A stretch of DNA of 64,000 bases, taken from positions 1 through 64,000 of the forward strand of contig NZ_JAFMPX010000017.1 in assembly GCF_017353415.1 (NCBI RefSeq), read 5' to 3'. The notes under the pieces were generated by a model. The model searched no databases. It was not told the origin of the DNA and saw only the letters and a list, made by a program, of their open reading frames with translations. The translations under genes were made by a program, and so were the position numbers. The DNA comes from Arthrobacter sp. E3 (GTDB lineage Bacteria; Actinomycetota; Actinomycetes; Actinomycetales; Micrococcaceae). Shown piece by piece: positions 50,864 through 58,915 of the stretch; position 1 is the first letter of the stretch, and each line of letters starts with the position of its first letter.

Positions 50864-52449
50864 GCGGTACGGACTGGCAACGACGGCATGCCGAGGCTGA
50901 CTTTCGGCCGGGCGCCCTCGTTCCCTCCGGCCACGGGCACACCACAGGATTCTGCCTGGGCAAGGTCCCAGGCATCCCCGGCTCGCGAACGCCGCAGCGA
51001 GTAGTCGGCCGTGGTGTCCGGGTCGGCGATGAGGTGGAAGGATGCAGCTTCAGTAACGGTGACCGTGACCACGTCGCCGGGACGCGGGGTTTGCCCACCT
51101 TTGGGAACACTGAAGTGAACGAGGCGCTGGTCCTGTGCGCGGCCGGAGAGCCTGTGCGTTTCCGCGGCCTTGCGCCCAGAGGACGCGGTGACCATGACTT
51201 CCACCTTGCGTCCCACCTGCTTGGCGTTTTCCTCCGCCGCGATCCGGTCCTGCAACGCGGTCAGGCGCAAGAATCGTTCCTGCACAATTTCCTTGGGCAG
51301 CTGATCAGGCAAATCTGCCGCTGGCGTACCGGGTCGTTTGGAGTATTGGAACGTGAAGGCGGTGGCAAAGCGGGACTTTTCGACGACGTCGAGCGTGGCC
51401 TGAAAGTCCTCCTCCGTCTCGCCGGGGAAGCCGACGATGATGTCTGTGGAGATGGCGGCATGGGGCATCTGCTCACGGACCTTGTCCAGGATGCCCAAGA
51501 ACTTGGCCGAACGGTAGGAGCGGCGCATGTCCTTGAGTACCTTGTCCGAGCCGGACTGCAGCGGCATGTGCAGTTGCGGCATGACGTTGGGGGTCTGTGC
51601 CATGGCGGCGATGACGTCATCGGTGAAGGCCGCCGGGTGGGGACTAGTGAACCGCACGCGTTCAAGACCTTCGATCGCACCGCAGGCTCGTAACAGTTTG
51701 CCGAACGCGAGCCTGTCACCAAATTCGACGCCGTAGGAATTCACGTTCTGGCCCAACAGCGTCACCTCGATGGCACCGTCATCCACCAACGCCTGGATCT
51801 CTGCGAGGATCTCCCCGGGGCGGCGGTCGCGTTCCTTCCCACGGAGGGCTGGGACGATGCAGAAAGTGCACGTGTTGTTGCAGCCCACGGAGATGCTGAC
51901 CCACCCGGAGTACACGGAATCGCGACGCGTGGGCAGGGTGGATGGGAAGACCTCCAGAGATTCCAGGATCTCCATTTGTGCGTCTGCGTTGTGGCGGGCC
52001 CGTTCTAGCAGCACAGGCAGGGCCCCTACATTGTGGGTGCCGAAAACCACGTCTACCCACGGAGCGCGCTTTTGAATCGTGTCGCGGTCCTTCTGCGCCA
52101 GGCAGCCGCCCACGGCGATCTGCATGCCCGGGTTGGTCTCCTTGATGTGGGCCAGCATGCCAAGGTTGCCGTAGAGCTTGTTGTCGGCGTTCTCGCGGAC
52201 CGCACAGGTATTGAATACCACCACATCCGGAATAGCGTCACCGTTGGCATCCAGAATACGAGCAGGCCCGGCTTCCTCCACGGCCACAAGCCCGGCCGTT
52301 TCCAGCAGCCCGGCCATGCGCTCGGAGTCGTGCACGTTCATCTGGCAGCCATAGGTTCGCACTTGGTAGGTGCGCGGCTGTGTAATGGTTTCTAGGCTCA
52401 TGGACTCGGGGCTGGCGGAAGAATCAACGCTGTCTTGGATCAGGCTCAC
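50860..52449 (-). CDS. miaB: tRNA-2-methylthio-N6-dimethylallyladenosine synthase
   Basis: Radical SAM methylthiotransferase, 529 residues. The N-terminal UPF0004 domain begins [18 protein letters not shown] with its cluster Cys; the radical SAM motif is [11 protein letters not shown]; a TRAM domain follows near the C-terminus. The protein carries an N-terminal extension if GTG at 52449 is used; ATG at 52401 is an alternative and neither has a good Shine-Dalgarno. Functions directly after MiaA on the same nucleotide, and the genes overlap. Confidence 0.95.
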   Translation of the reverse strand: MSLIQDSVDSSASPESMSLETITQPRTYQVRTYGCQMNVHDSERMAGLLETAGLVAVEEAGPARILDANGDAIPDVVVFNTCAVRENADNKLYGNLGMLAHIKETNPGMQIAVGGCLAQKDRDTIQKRAPWVDVVFGTHNVGALPVLLERARHNADAQMEILESLEVFPSTLPTRRDSVYSGWVSISVGCNNTCTFCIVPALRGKERDRRPGEILAEIQALVDDGAIEVTLLGQNVNSYGVEFGDRLAFGKLLRACGAIEGLERVRFTSPHPAAFTDDVIAAMAQTPNVMPQLHMPLQSGSDKVLKDMRRSYRSAKFLGILDKVREQMPHAAISTDIIVGFPGETEEDFQATLDVVEKSRFATAFTFQYSKRPGTPAADLPDQLPKEIVQERFLRLTALQDRIAAEENAKQVGRKVEVMVTASSGRKAAETHRLSGRAQDQRLVHFSVPKGGQTPRPGDVVTVTVTEAASFHLIADPDTTADYSLRRSRAGDAWDLAQAESCGVPVAGGNEGARPKVSLGMPSLPVRTA

Positions 52450-52496
52450 CCCACCAGCTTAAGACCAACGGCGCTCTATCAGCTAAACCGTCCTTT

Positions 52497-52620
52497 GACC
52501 CGCCCCTTAGTCGCATGAGAGCGTCTCAGCCGCGAAACCGCTGACAGGCAGCCGCGTTCTCACTGGTGCGGCGCTGGCATGTGGTTCAGGCGCGGTTTCG
52601 CGGTTTGCCCCTTACGGGTC
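52497..52620. repeat. Nested inverted repeats upstream of miaB
   Basis: GACCCG (52497-52502) with CGGGTC (52615-52620), and CCGCGAAACCG (52530-52540) with CGGTTTCGCGG (52593-52603), nest around an inner GC-rich region, so about 124 nt can fold into a long arm. It lies between the remains of the transglycosylase gene and miaB; a terminator or REP-like element are both possible. Confidence 0.65.
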
Positions 52621-53898
52621 AGTACCAGCCCACACTTTGCGAGTGGCCCTCATGTAATTTGCGTCTGATAGTTGTTTAGCCAATCAGATCCGACTTCCCC
52701 ATATTTGCCCGGAGGCAGCGCCTGGGCAATTCCATAGGCACCGCTGGAGGGATTGGTGGCATTTGTGCGCCAATTCGATTCACGTTCCCACAACTGGTTC
52801 AAGCACTGGAACTGTTCTTGATCCCAACCATGGGCGGCAAGTCGTGATGCAACATAGGCCTTTGCACCAGCAGGATCGTTGGTAGCACCACTGGGAATAT
52901 TGGGCAATAGCTCCTCAACGGGAATGTAGCCACCTCCGGGGTTTGGGGCAACAGGAGCCGGCGGGGTCACGGGCTTGATTGGTCCAGGGACGGGCGCGGG
53001 CAGTCCGGGATTTGGCGCAGGGTTGGCGATGACCGGGTTTGGTCCAGGATTGGGAGCTGCAGGCAATTGTTGGATTTGAGCCGCCCGCTGAGCTTGAGCT
53101 GCAGCGGCGTCCCGCTTAGCCGCTTGTGCCTGCTCATAAGCGGCGAGTTCCGTTTGGCCCCTTCGGTACTCTTGTTCCTTGGCAACGCTGGTGTTGTTCA
53201 GCGCGGCAAGTTGGGCGACAAGTGTGGTGCTTTGGGACTTCTTTGACTCCAGTTGAAGTGACACCGTGGCGTGAGCAGCTACTGCGGTGTCACGGGTTCT
53301 CAATGCCGCGGCAGAGAGTTCCATTTGCGCTGTTTGCGCCGCCTGACGATTCTTTTCCAAGGCGGCTGCTGCGGCTTGCGATTCACCGGCCAGTTCATGT
53401 CTCCTTGCTGACTGATCCCCCACCCGCTGCATCAGGTCCACGCCGTTGAGGCTGTCCAGGGACTCAAGCGCCGCCATGGTGGCAAACAGACCAAGCCCGA
53501 TGCCACCGTGTTTGTAGTTGTGTACGGCCACAGCCACAGCTTCTTTTTTATATTTCTGGGCCTGTTCCGCAGCTCGCTGCGCTTGGGCGTTCAGGACGTC
53601 TACTTCGACTGTGGCTGCGTCGAGTTTGTTCTGCGTCATTGCATAGTCGGCACCAGCTTGTACGGCAGTGGTGCCGACAATATCTGCTTCGCATTCCAGC
53701 GCGTCCAGCGCCTGAGCGATCTTCGAGGCCACACCCGCCGTGGCAGCAACATTGCCTGTCGCAGCCTCAACATCTGCCCAGCTGGGCGATCCCGACGGCG
53801 GCGCATCCTGCGCCTGGGGCCGGCATCGCAAGCAGGCAGGAAACGAGCAAAACAAGGGCCGCCAAGGGGACGGCCAGTAGTCGGTTAGGTAGTGCCAG
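52619..53898 (-). pseudogene. Secreted coiled-coil/transglycosylase-like protein, decayed
   Basis: Three pieces are visible. First, directly after recX, a signal-peptide reading LPNRLLAVPLAALVLLVSC then LLAMPAPGAG lies in the recX frame, with no ATG/GTG start (only CTG at 53898). Second, from about 53825 the main body continues in another frame: a coiled coil, a Pro-rich linker and a lytic-transglycosylase-like C-terminal domain with LNQLWERESNWRTNATNP and GAYGIAQALPPGK, stopping at 52650. Third, the expected ending HSQSVGWY appears in a further frame at 52619-52645 with about 20 codons missing. Frameshift plus deletion indicate loss of function. Confidence 0.72.
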
Positions 53899-53901
53899 CG
53901 G

Positions 53902-54429
53902 CTAGTTCTCCTGGAGGCTTTCATCGATGGCCTCGCCCACCACTTGATAGGCCATTGATGGGTTGAATCCCTTCCGCGCCAGCATGGCCACCCACCGACG
54001 CGTGTACTTGTCCCGTTCAGCCCGTTCACGCAGATCGACGGATACCCGCATTTTGCGTTGGATAAGTTCCTTGGCCTGACGGCGCTCGGTGCCCTCATCA
54101 ATCTGGTCCAATGCTGCCTGTGCCAGTTCCGGGTCTATCCCCTTCTCTGCCAGCTCACGCTGCAGTGCCCCCTTGGCTAAGGACTTGTGCATGGAGCGGC
54201 TGCGCACCCACAACTGGGCAAACTCGGCGTCGTCAATGAGCTTCACCTCTTCAAAACGGTCCAGCACTGCTTCGGCAACATCGTGGGGGATGTTGCGTTC
54301 GGCAAGTTTCTGGCTAAGTTGGAGACGGCTTTTCGGCGAGCTGGTCAGTTGGCGCAGCACGATGGCCCTGGCCGCCGACGCCGGGTTGGCGTCAGCAGCC
54401 TGGTCAGGGGCAGGTCCTCTGGACTTCAC
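53902..54429 (-). CDS. recX: Regulatory protein RecX
   Basis: 175 residues, mostly helical with RecX repeats: ARAIVLRQLTSSPKSRLQLS, then LKRG-like helices and WVAMLARKGFNPSMAYQVV. Inhibits or modulates RecA filaments. GTG at 54429 has GGGAG 6 nt upstream, placing it 10 bp after the recA stop, the usual spacing for this pair. Confidence 0.92.
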   Translation of the reverse strand: MKSRGPAPDQAADANPASAARAIVLRQLTSSPKSRLQLSQKLAERNIPHDVAEAVLDRFEEVKLIDDAEFAQLWVRSRSMHKSLAKGALQRELAEKGIDPELAQAALDQIDEGTERRQAKELIQRKMRVSVDLRERAERDKYTRRWVAMLARKGFNPSMAYQVVGEAIDESLQEN

Positions 54430-54439
54430 GGCTGGCTCC

Positions 54440-55492
54440 CTAGAAGCCGTCCACGGCCTTGAGCTTGGGGGCACTCTCAACTTCGGCTTCAGCTACGACG
54501 CCGACACCAAGTTTTGCCTTGATAAGGCGTTCAAGCTCCTCCGTCAGTTCAGGGTTGTCCTTGAGGAACCGCCGGGAGTTTTCCATGCCCTGGCCGAGCT
54601 GGTCGCCGTCGTACGTGTACCAGGACCCGGACTTGCGAATGATGCCGTGTTCAACACCCATGTCGATAATGCCGCCTTCACGCGAAATTCCCTGACCGTA
54701 GATGATGTCGAATTCAGCAATTTTGAACGGCGGCGCCATCTTGTTCTTTACGATCTTTGCCTTGGTGCGGTTGCCCACCGCGTCGGCACCTTCCTTCAAA
54801 GTCTGGATCCGGCGTACGTCAATGCGGATTGAGGCATAAAACTTCAGCGCCTTGCCACCGGTGGTGGTCTCGGGGCTGCCGAAGAAGACACCGATCTTCT
54901 CGCGCAGCTGGTTGATGAAGATGGCAGTCGTCTTCGTCTGGCTCAGGCGCCCGGTAATTTTACGCAGTGCCTGGCTCATCAGCCGTGCCTGAAGGCCGAC
55001 GTGGCTGTCTCCCATGTCACCTTCGATTTCGGCGCGCGGCACCAGGGCCGCCACCGAGTCAATGACGATCACGTCAAGTGAGCCCGAGCCAATGAGCATG
55101 TCCATGATCTCAAGGGCCTGCTCACCGGTGTCCGGCTGGGAAACGAGCAGTGCGTCGACGTCAACGCCCAATTTTGCGGCGTAGTCGGGGTCAAGTGCGT
55201 GCTCGGCATCAATAAATGCCGCGATGCCGCCGTTCTTTTGCGCACTTGCCACGGCGTGCAAGGCAACCGTTGTCTTACCGGAGGACTCGGGCCCGTAGAT
55301 TTCAACGACACGGCCGCGCGGCAGGCCGCCTATGCCCAGCGCAATGTCCAAGGCAATGGAGCCGGTGGGAATCACTTCGATCGGAGCTCGTACGTCATCA
55401 CCCAGGCGCATGACTGAACCCTTGCCAAATTGCTTGTCAATCTGGGCCAGTGCTGCTGCCAGCGCCTTTTCACGGTCTGCGGGAGCGGCCAT
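54440..55492 (-). CDS. recA: Recombinase RecA
   Basis: 350 residues, standard length. Walker A GPESSGKT at about 65-72, [19 protein letters not shown]2 loop region [19 protein letters not shown], and an acidic/variable C-terminus. Catalyses strand exchange and triggers LexA self-cleavage. AGGTGA is 3 nt before the ATG. Promoter with LexA site lies about 270 nt upstream; the mRNA leader is long and contains a strong hairpin (55530-55561). Confidence 0.98.
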   Translation of the reverse strand: MAAPADREKALAAALAQIDKQFGKGSVMRLGDDVRAPIEVIPTGSIALDIALGIGGLPRGRVVEIYGPESSGKTTVALHAVASAQKNGGIAAFIDAEHALDPDYAAKLGVDVDALLVSQPDTGEQALEIMDMLIGSGSLDVIVIDSVAALVPRAEIEGDMGDSHVGLQARLMSQALRKITGRLSQTKTTAIFINQLREKIGVFFGSPETTTGGKALKFYASIRIDVRRIQTLKEGADAVGNRTKAKIVKNKMAPPFKIAEFDIIYGQGISREGGIIDMGVEHGIIRKSGSWYTYDGDQLGQGMENSRRFLKDNPELTEELERLIKAKLGVGVVAEAEVESAPKLKAVDGF

Positions 55493-55762
55493 GATTCACC
55501 TCGGTCTTTCCTTCGTGCCGTTACCGGCCCCCATGGGATTGCGCGGAGTGCGCAATCCATGGTCAGTTGTCTTTTGCTTTGCTTGTGCAATTTTCGTGAT
55601 CTTCACCGGTTTCCCGGCTTCATGCTGCGTCGAATGCCTCGACACGCTTTCCTCATTAACTAAAACGCTAGTTCAAGGGTCTGACATTGTCTGCGGCAAC
55701 CAGGCTTCAGCTGGAAAATTGTGGAGAACTATTTCTGCCCGCCAAGGTGCAGCCCCGAAACT
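55493..55762 (-). other. recA 5' leader (no gene)
   Basis: About 270 nt between the predicted transcription start and recA. The prominent feature is a hairpin at 55530-55561: GGATTGCGC (55535-55543) pairs exactly with GCGCAATCC (55549-55557) over a 5-nt loop, extended by CCAT/ATGG around one bulged base. It has no T-run. No reading frame with family resemblance was seen. Confidence 0.6.
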
Positions 55763-55792
55763 ATTATAGATTCGATCGAATAGATATTCGAA
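55763..55792 (-). promoter_or_regulatory. recA: recA SOS promoter with LexA box
   Basis: On the minus strand, TTCGAA (-35, 55787-55792) and TATAAT (-10, 55763-55768) are 18 bp apart. The palindrome TCGAATATCTATTCGA (55776-55791) overlaps the -35 and fits CGAACRNRYGTTYG at 12 of 14 positions. Confidence 0.78.
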
Positions 55793-55843
55793 CTTTACAC
55801 CACGGCGTGTCGTTGTGCGGCGCAGCGCACCATGTTTGTGGCG

Positions 55844-56065
55844 TTAGTTTTTCAGCGGTATGTCCCGGCCCAGCCAGCGCGACGACGGGACATCCTGGAC
55901 GCGGCACACCTCAAGCCAGATTTCCTTAGGGTCATACCCGGCTTTCAATGCTTCACTTGCCGTGTTGCCGCCGACGCCGCCAAGGACCAGGTCACGGGCC
56001 AGAACCCGTGAATAGGCTTGGCTGAATTCGTCATCCATCAATCTCCAAAACTCGCTTACTCGCAC
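55844..56065 (-). CDS. DUF3046 protein
   Basis: 73 residues: MRVSEFWRLMDDEFSQAYSR, then LVLGGVGGNTASEALKAGYD, WLEVCRVQDVPSSRWLG. This is the DUF3046 family, nearly always found just upstream of recA in Actinobacteria; function unknown. It is separated from recA by 351 bp containing the SOS promoter, so it is probably not cotranscribed with it. Confidence 0.88.
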   Translation of the reverse strand: MRVSEFWRLMDDEFSQAYSRVLARDLVLGGVGGNTASEALKAGYDPKEIWLEVCRVQDVPSSRWLGRDIPLKN

Positions 56066-56135
56066 TCCCCTATTCTCGCATGCGCAGGACTTAGTGCCGA
56101 CGCTCTTTCATCCTGCGGGTGGATAGAATTGGGCC

Positions 56136-56645
56136 ATGACACCAACCGATGGACAGCCGGAGGCGGCAAGTCTTGAAAAGCTCGCGGCCGTGGAAGTACT
56201 TGACGCACAGCTCAGCCTGCTGTGGCGGAGGGCTCGTGCGGTCAATCACGAACTCACCCGCAGTGTCCATCCTGATCTGGAACCTGCCGCCTACGGACTG
56301 CTCTCGGTGTTGCTGAATCAAGGTGGCATGCGCTTGACGGACTTAGCCAGGCGCATTGGTGTGGGCAAGCCCTCGGTCAGCAGGCAGATTACGTTCTTGG
56401 TGGAACTGGGCCTGGTGCGCAAGGACACGGATCCACGGGACGGCCGTGCCCAAATCATCGAACTGACGGTACTCGGCCACGAAAGAATGCGGTCCGTTCT
56501 CACTGGACGTCAGTTGGCGTTCCATGAACGGCTCAAGGACTGGAACGAAGAGGAACTGACAACTTTTGCAACGCTCATCGCCAAGCTCAACGCCAGCTAT
56601 GCCAACAAACAACCACACACCCATAAAACCGTTCGCGGCGGCTAG
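56136..56645 (+). CDS. MarR-family transcriptional regulator
   Basis: 169 residues. The winged helix-turn-helix is complete: LTDLARRIGVGKPSVSRQI, then VELGLVRKDTDPRDGRAQI containing the wing Asp-x-Arg. Ligand and targets unknown; no obvious effector gene is adjacent, so it may regulate in trans or itself. A near-perfect terminator follows. Confidence 0.85.
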   Translation: MTPTDGQPEAASLEKLAAVEVLDAQLSLLWRRARAVNHELTRSVHPDLEPAAYGLLSVLLNQGGMRLTDLARRIGVGKPSVSRQITFLVELGLVRKDTDPRDGRAQIIELTVLGHERMRSVLTGRQLAFHERLKDWNEEELTTFATLIAKLNASYANKQPHTHKTVRGG

Positions 56646-56666
56646 CGCACAAATGTTTTCGAGCCC

Positions 56667-56704
56667 AAAAAACTGGACCCCATCCAATGATGGTGTCCAG
56701 TTTT
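56667..56704. terminator. Bidirectional terminator between marR gene and clgR
   Basis: AAAACTGGACCCCATC pairs with GATGGTGTCCAGTTTT across a CAAT loop with one mismatch, followed by a T-rich tract. Convergent genes on each side. Confidence 0.85.
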
Positions 56705-56742
56705 GGTTTTTGGGGCAGTCCCGGCGCTCGGGACAGCCAGTC

Positions 56743-57183
56743 TTAGAAAGCGTTGGACATGAGGCCCTTGCTCAATTCGTCGGAGAGTTCCTCATTCAGA
56801 TCCCTGCCGTAACGGGCAGCGAACTCCTGGGGAACAGTGTCCGGGACAGCCACGCCTTCAGCAATGGCCAGACGGTCGCTTACTTCACGCAGCATGAGTG
56901 ACAATGGCACCTCAAGTGCGGAACAGATGGAGGAGAGCAACTCTGAGGATGCTTCCTTTTGTCCACGTTCCACTTCGCTGAGGTAACCCAGTGAGACTCG
57001 TGCGTTGTGTGATACTTCGCGGAGTGTACGGCCCTGACGTTGACGCACGTCACGCAGAACGTCACCAATTTCGTGGCGTAGCACCACGACTTTGCGTTCT
57101 TTGCGCTGATGTGGTTTCTCGTCTGCCAAACCCACATCCCGCCAGCGCACGACGCCGTTTACGGATACGGGTTGTTTCACCAT
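56743..57183 (-). CDS. clgR: ClgR-like transcriptional regulator
   Basis: 146 residues. An XRE-type helix-turn-helix ([40 protein letters not shown]) matches ClgR, the activator of clp protease, htrX-like and DNA-repair genes in Actinobacteria. Position after pgsA and cinA is the conserved one. ATG at 57183 has AAGGAG upstream; longer N-terminal frame is not supported. In other species the C-terminus is a Clp degron; here it ends LMSNAF, so degradation control cannot be confirmed. Confidence 0.85.
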   Translation of the reverse strand: MVKQPVSVNGVVRWRDVGLADEKPHQRKERKVVVLRHEIGDVLRDVRQRQGRTLREVSHNARVSLGYLSEVERGQKEASSELLSSICSALEVPLSLMLREVSDRLAIAEGVAVPDTVPQEFAARYGRDLNEELSDELSKGLMSNAF

Positions 57184-57314
57184 CGGTATCGCCTTACTCC
57201 TTGTTTGTTCACAACACTGCAATCGGTTCTGCGTTCCGGCTATGTCCGGAAAACGCCTTGACCGCTTGGTGTAACCATCCTAGAGCGGATTGCAACACTT
57301 TGCGTTCACTATGA

Positions 57315-57821
57315 CTAACTATCTTGTTGCAACTTTTGTTCCCCTGCACCCTTGATGACCTGCTCGAGCAGGGAAATGGCTTCCTGCACAGCCTGCAGAC
57401 GGATCAGTTCCCGGTCTCCGCCAAAGTGATATTCATAGGACTGCGCCTCCCCGTCCAGTGCCACGGCAATGTACACGTGACCCACTTCCTTGCCTTGGTG
57501 CGGTTCAGGACCGGCAACTCCCGTAGTGGCAATACCTACCCGGGCACCGGTTGCCCTGCATGCGCCCAGCGCCATGGCGCAAGCCACTTCAGGGTCGACA
57601 GCCCCGTTGCTCTCCAACAGTGCTGCGGAAACCCCCAGCAGCCCCACCTTGACCTCGTTCTGGTACGCGACGATCCCGCCTTGCAGCATCCCGGATGCCC
57701 CGGGCACCTGGACGAGGGTTGAGGCCACCATGCCGCCCGTCAGCGACTCGGCAGTTGCCACGGTGATTCCTGCCGCAACAGCAGAGGCCACCAGCCCAGC
57801 CAGGGTCGTTTCAGTCACCAC
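57315..57821 (-). CDS. cinA: CinA-type nicotinamide-nucleotide amidohydrolase
   Basis: 168 residues, corresponding to the C-terminal PncC domain alone: TVATAESLTGGMVASTLVQV, and GIATTGVAGPEPHQGKEVG with the catalytic region. It deamidates nicotinamide mononucleotide in NAD recycling. The long N-terminal molybdopterin-like domain is absent, as usual in Actinobacteria. Separated from pgsA by 3 bp. Confidence 0.9.
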   Translation of the reverse strand: MVTETTLAGLVASAVAAGITVATAESLTGGMVASTLVQVPGASGMLQGGIVAYQNEVKVGLLGVSAALLESNGAVDPEVACAMALGACRATGARVGIATTGVAGPEPHQGKEVGHVYIAVALDGEAQSYEYHFGGDRELIRLQAVQEAISLLEQVIKGAGEQKLQQDS

Positions 57822-57824
57822 CGT

Positions 57825-58436
57825 TTACTCCTTGCCCACTGTGGAAGCTGCTGTTCCCCGGCCGGAGCGGACCAGCTGCCACGCCTTGATCAGATAGTCC
57901 GCTCCAGTCACCACCGTCACAGCCAGAGCAGCAAGCATGATGATCAAGGCCACGACGGACAGTGCTGAAATGGCCGGTGTGACAGGGAGCAGGAACACGA
58001 AAATCGCCACCGTCTGCATGACGGTCTTCAGCTTGCCGCCCTTGGAGGCGGCCATGACACCGTAGCGAATGACGACAAATCGCAGCAAAGTAATGCCGAC
58101 CTCGCGCACCAACATGACAATGGTGACCCACCACCACAGCTCCCCCACTGCGGAGAGCATGATCAGCGCCGAACCGATCAGCAGCTTGTCGGCGATGGGA
58201 TCCGCGATCTTGCCAAAGCTGGTGACGAGCCCACGCGCCCGGGCGATGTCGCCGTCAAGCTTGTCCGTGTAAATCGCGACGACGAAAAGCACCACCGCGA
58301 CCCAGCGCAGCGGCCCGTACTCCGCCTTGTCTGCCACGAAGGCCCAAATGAAGAACGGCACCATCACTATGCGCAAAAGCGTCAGGGCATTGGGCAGGTT
58401 CCAGTTGGACGGGCGCGGCGCCACCTTCTCGTTCAC
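57825..58436 (-). CDS. pgsA: CDP-diacylglycerol--glycerol-3-phosphate 3-phosphatidyltransferase
   Basis: 203 residues, integral membrane. The CDP-alcohol phosphotransferase motif is present in DGDIARARGLVTSFGKIADP (D-G-x2-A-R-x8-G-x3-D), together with the following I-A-D. Makes phosphatidylglycerol phosphate. Of the possible pathway members this placement beside cinA and ftsK is the pgsA of actinobacteria. Confidence 0.9.
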   Translation of the reverse strand: MNEKVAPRPSNWNLPNALTLLRIVMVPFFIWAFVADKAEYGPLRWVAVVLFVVAIYTDKLDGDIARARGLVTSFGKIADPIADKLLIGSALIMLSAVGELWWWVTIVMLVREVGITLLRFVVIRYGVMAASKGGKLKTVMQTVAIFVFLLPVTPAISALSVVALIIMLAALAVTVVTGADYLIKAWQLVRSGRGTAASTVGKE

Positions 58437-58557
58437 ACCACTAGGCTATCGGCAATCACGGCGGAATGTGGCCATTTAGCTTTGCGGTACACGGCGTTGG
58501 GAGCCTCTTTCCCTGTGGCGGAACGACTAGAACGATCGCTCGAGTGCCAAGGTGAAA

Positions 58558-58586
58558 GCACCGGGACCGAAGGACCTCCCCGGTGC
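58558..58586 (-). terminator. Terminator after the small membrane gene
   Basis: GCACCGGG (58558-58565) and CCCGGTGC (58579-58586) form an 8-bp stem with a 13-nt loop; on the minus strand it is followed by TTTCACCTT. Confidence 0.6.
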
Positions 58587-58608
58587 CGTGGGCGGCTGCC
58601 TGCAGCCG

Positions 58609-58821
58609 TCAGCGCGAGTGTGAGCGTGAGATGATCCCGGAGATAAAGAACGTCACGATCGCTGTTCCGCCGAGAAAGAAGATGCCCCATCCGACGATGG
58701 CGGCGGCCGTAAACGTGCCGACCAGCACCGTGATGGCCATCCAAATGAAACCGGCGATGAAGCCGGCCAGTAGGGCACTGATGATGCTTGCCCGATTGGA
58801 GCGTTCCAATGATACCGACAT
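58609..58821 (-). CDS. Small membrane protein, hypothetical
   Basis: 70 residues, two predicted helices (about 13-37 and 40-61), with a short basic C-terminus SRSHSR. No family recognised. The mRNA is probably leaderless: TATAAT lies at 58828-58833, only 6 nt before the ATG, inside an AT-rich stretch. It sits between ftsK and pgsA. Confidence 0.6.
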   Translation of the reverse strand: MSVSLERSNRASIISALLAGFIAGFIWMAITVLVGTFTAAAIVGWGIFFLGGTAIVTFFISGIISRSHSR

Positions 58822-58915
58822 GCCAGCATTATAACATTTTTTTTATTCTCAAACTACAACTTGTCGGGAGGGCCGAGATGTCCATGTGTGGCGTTGCACG
58901 TCGGCAGCTCCGACG

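Noticed and set aside
52440-52500. Sequence on the minus strand resembling a tRNA D-arm (AGCTGATAGAGCGCC)
   Set aside because: No matching acceptor stem or T-arm could be found, the anticodon stem relies on wobble pairs, and the region overlaps the miaB start.
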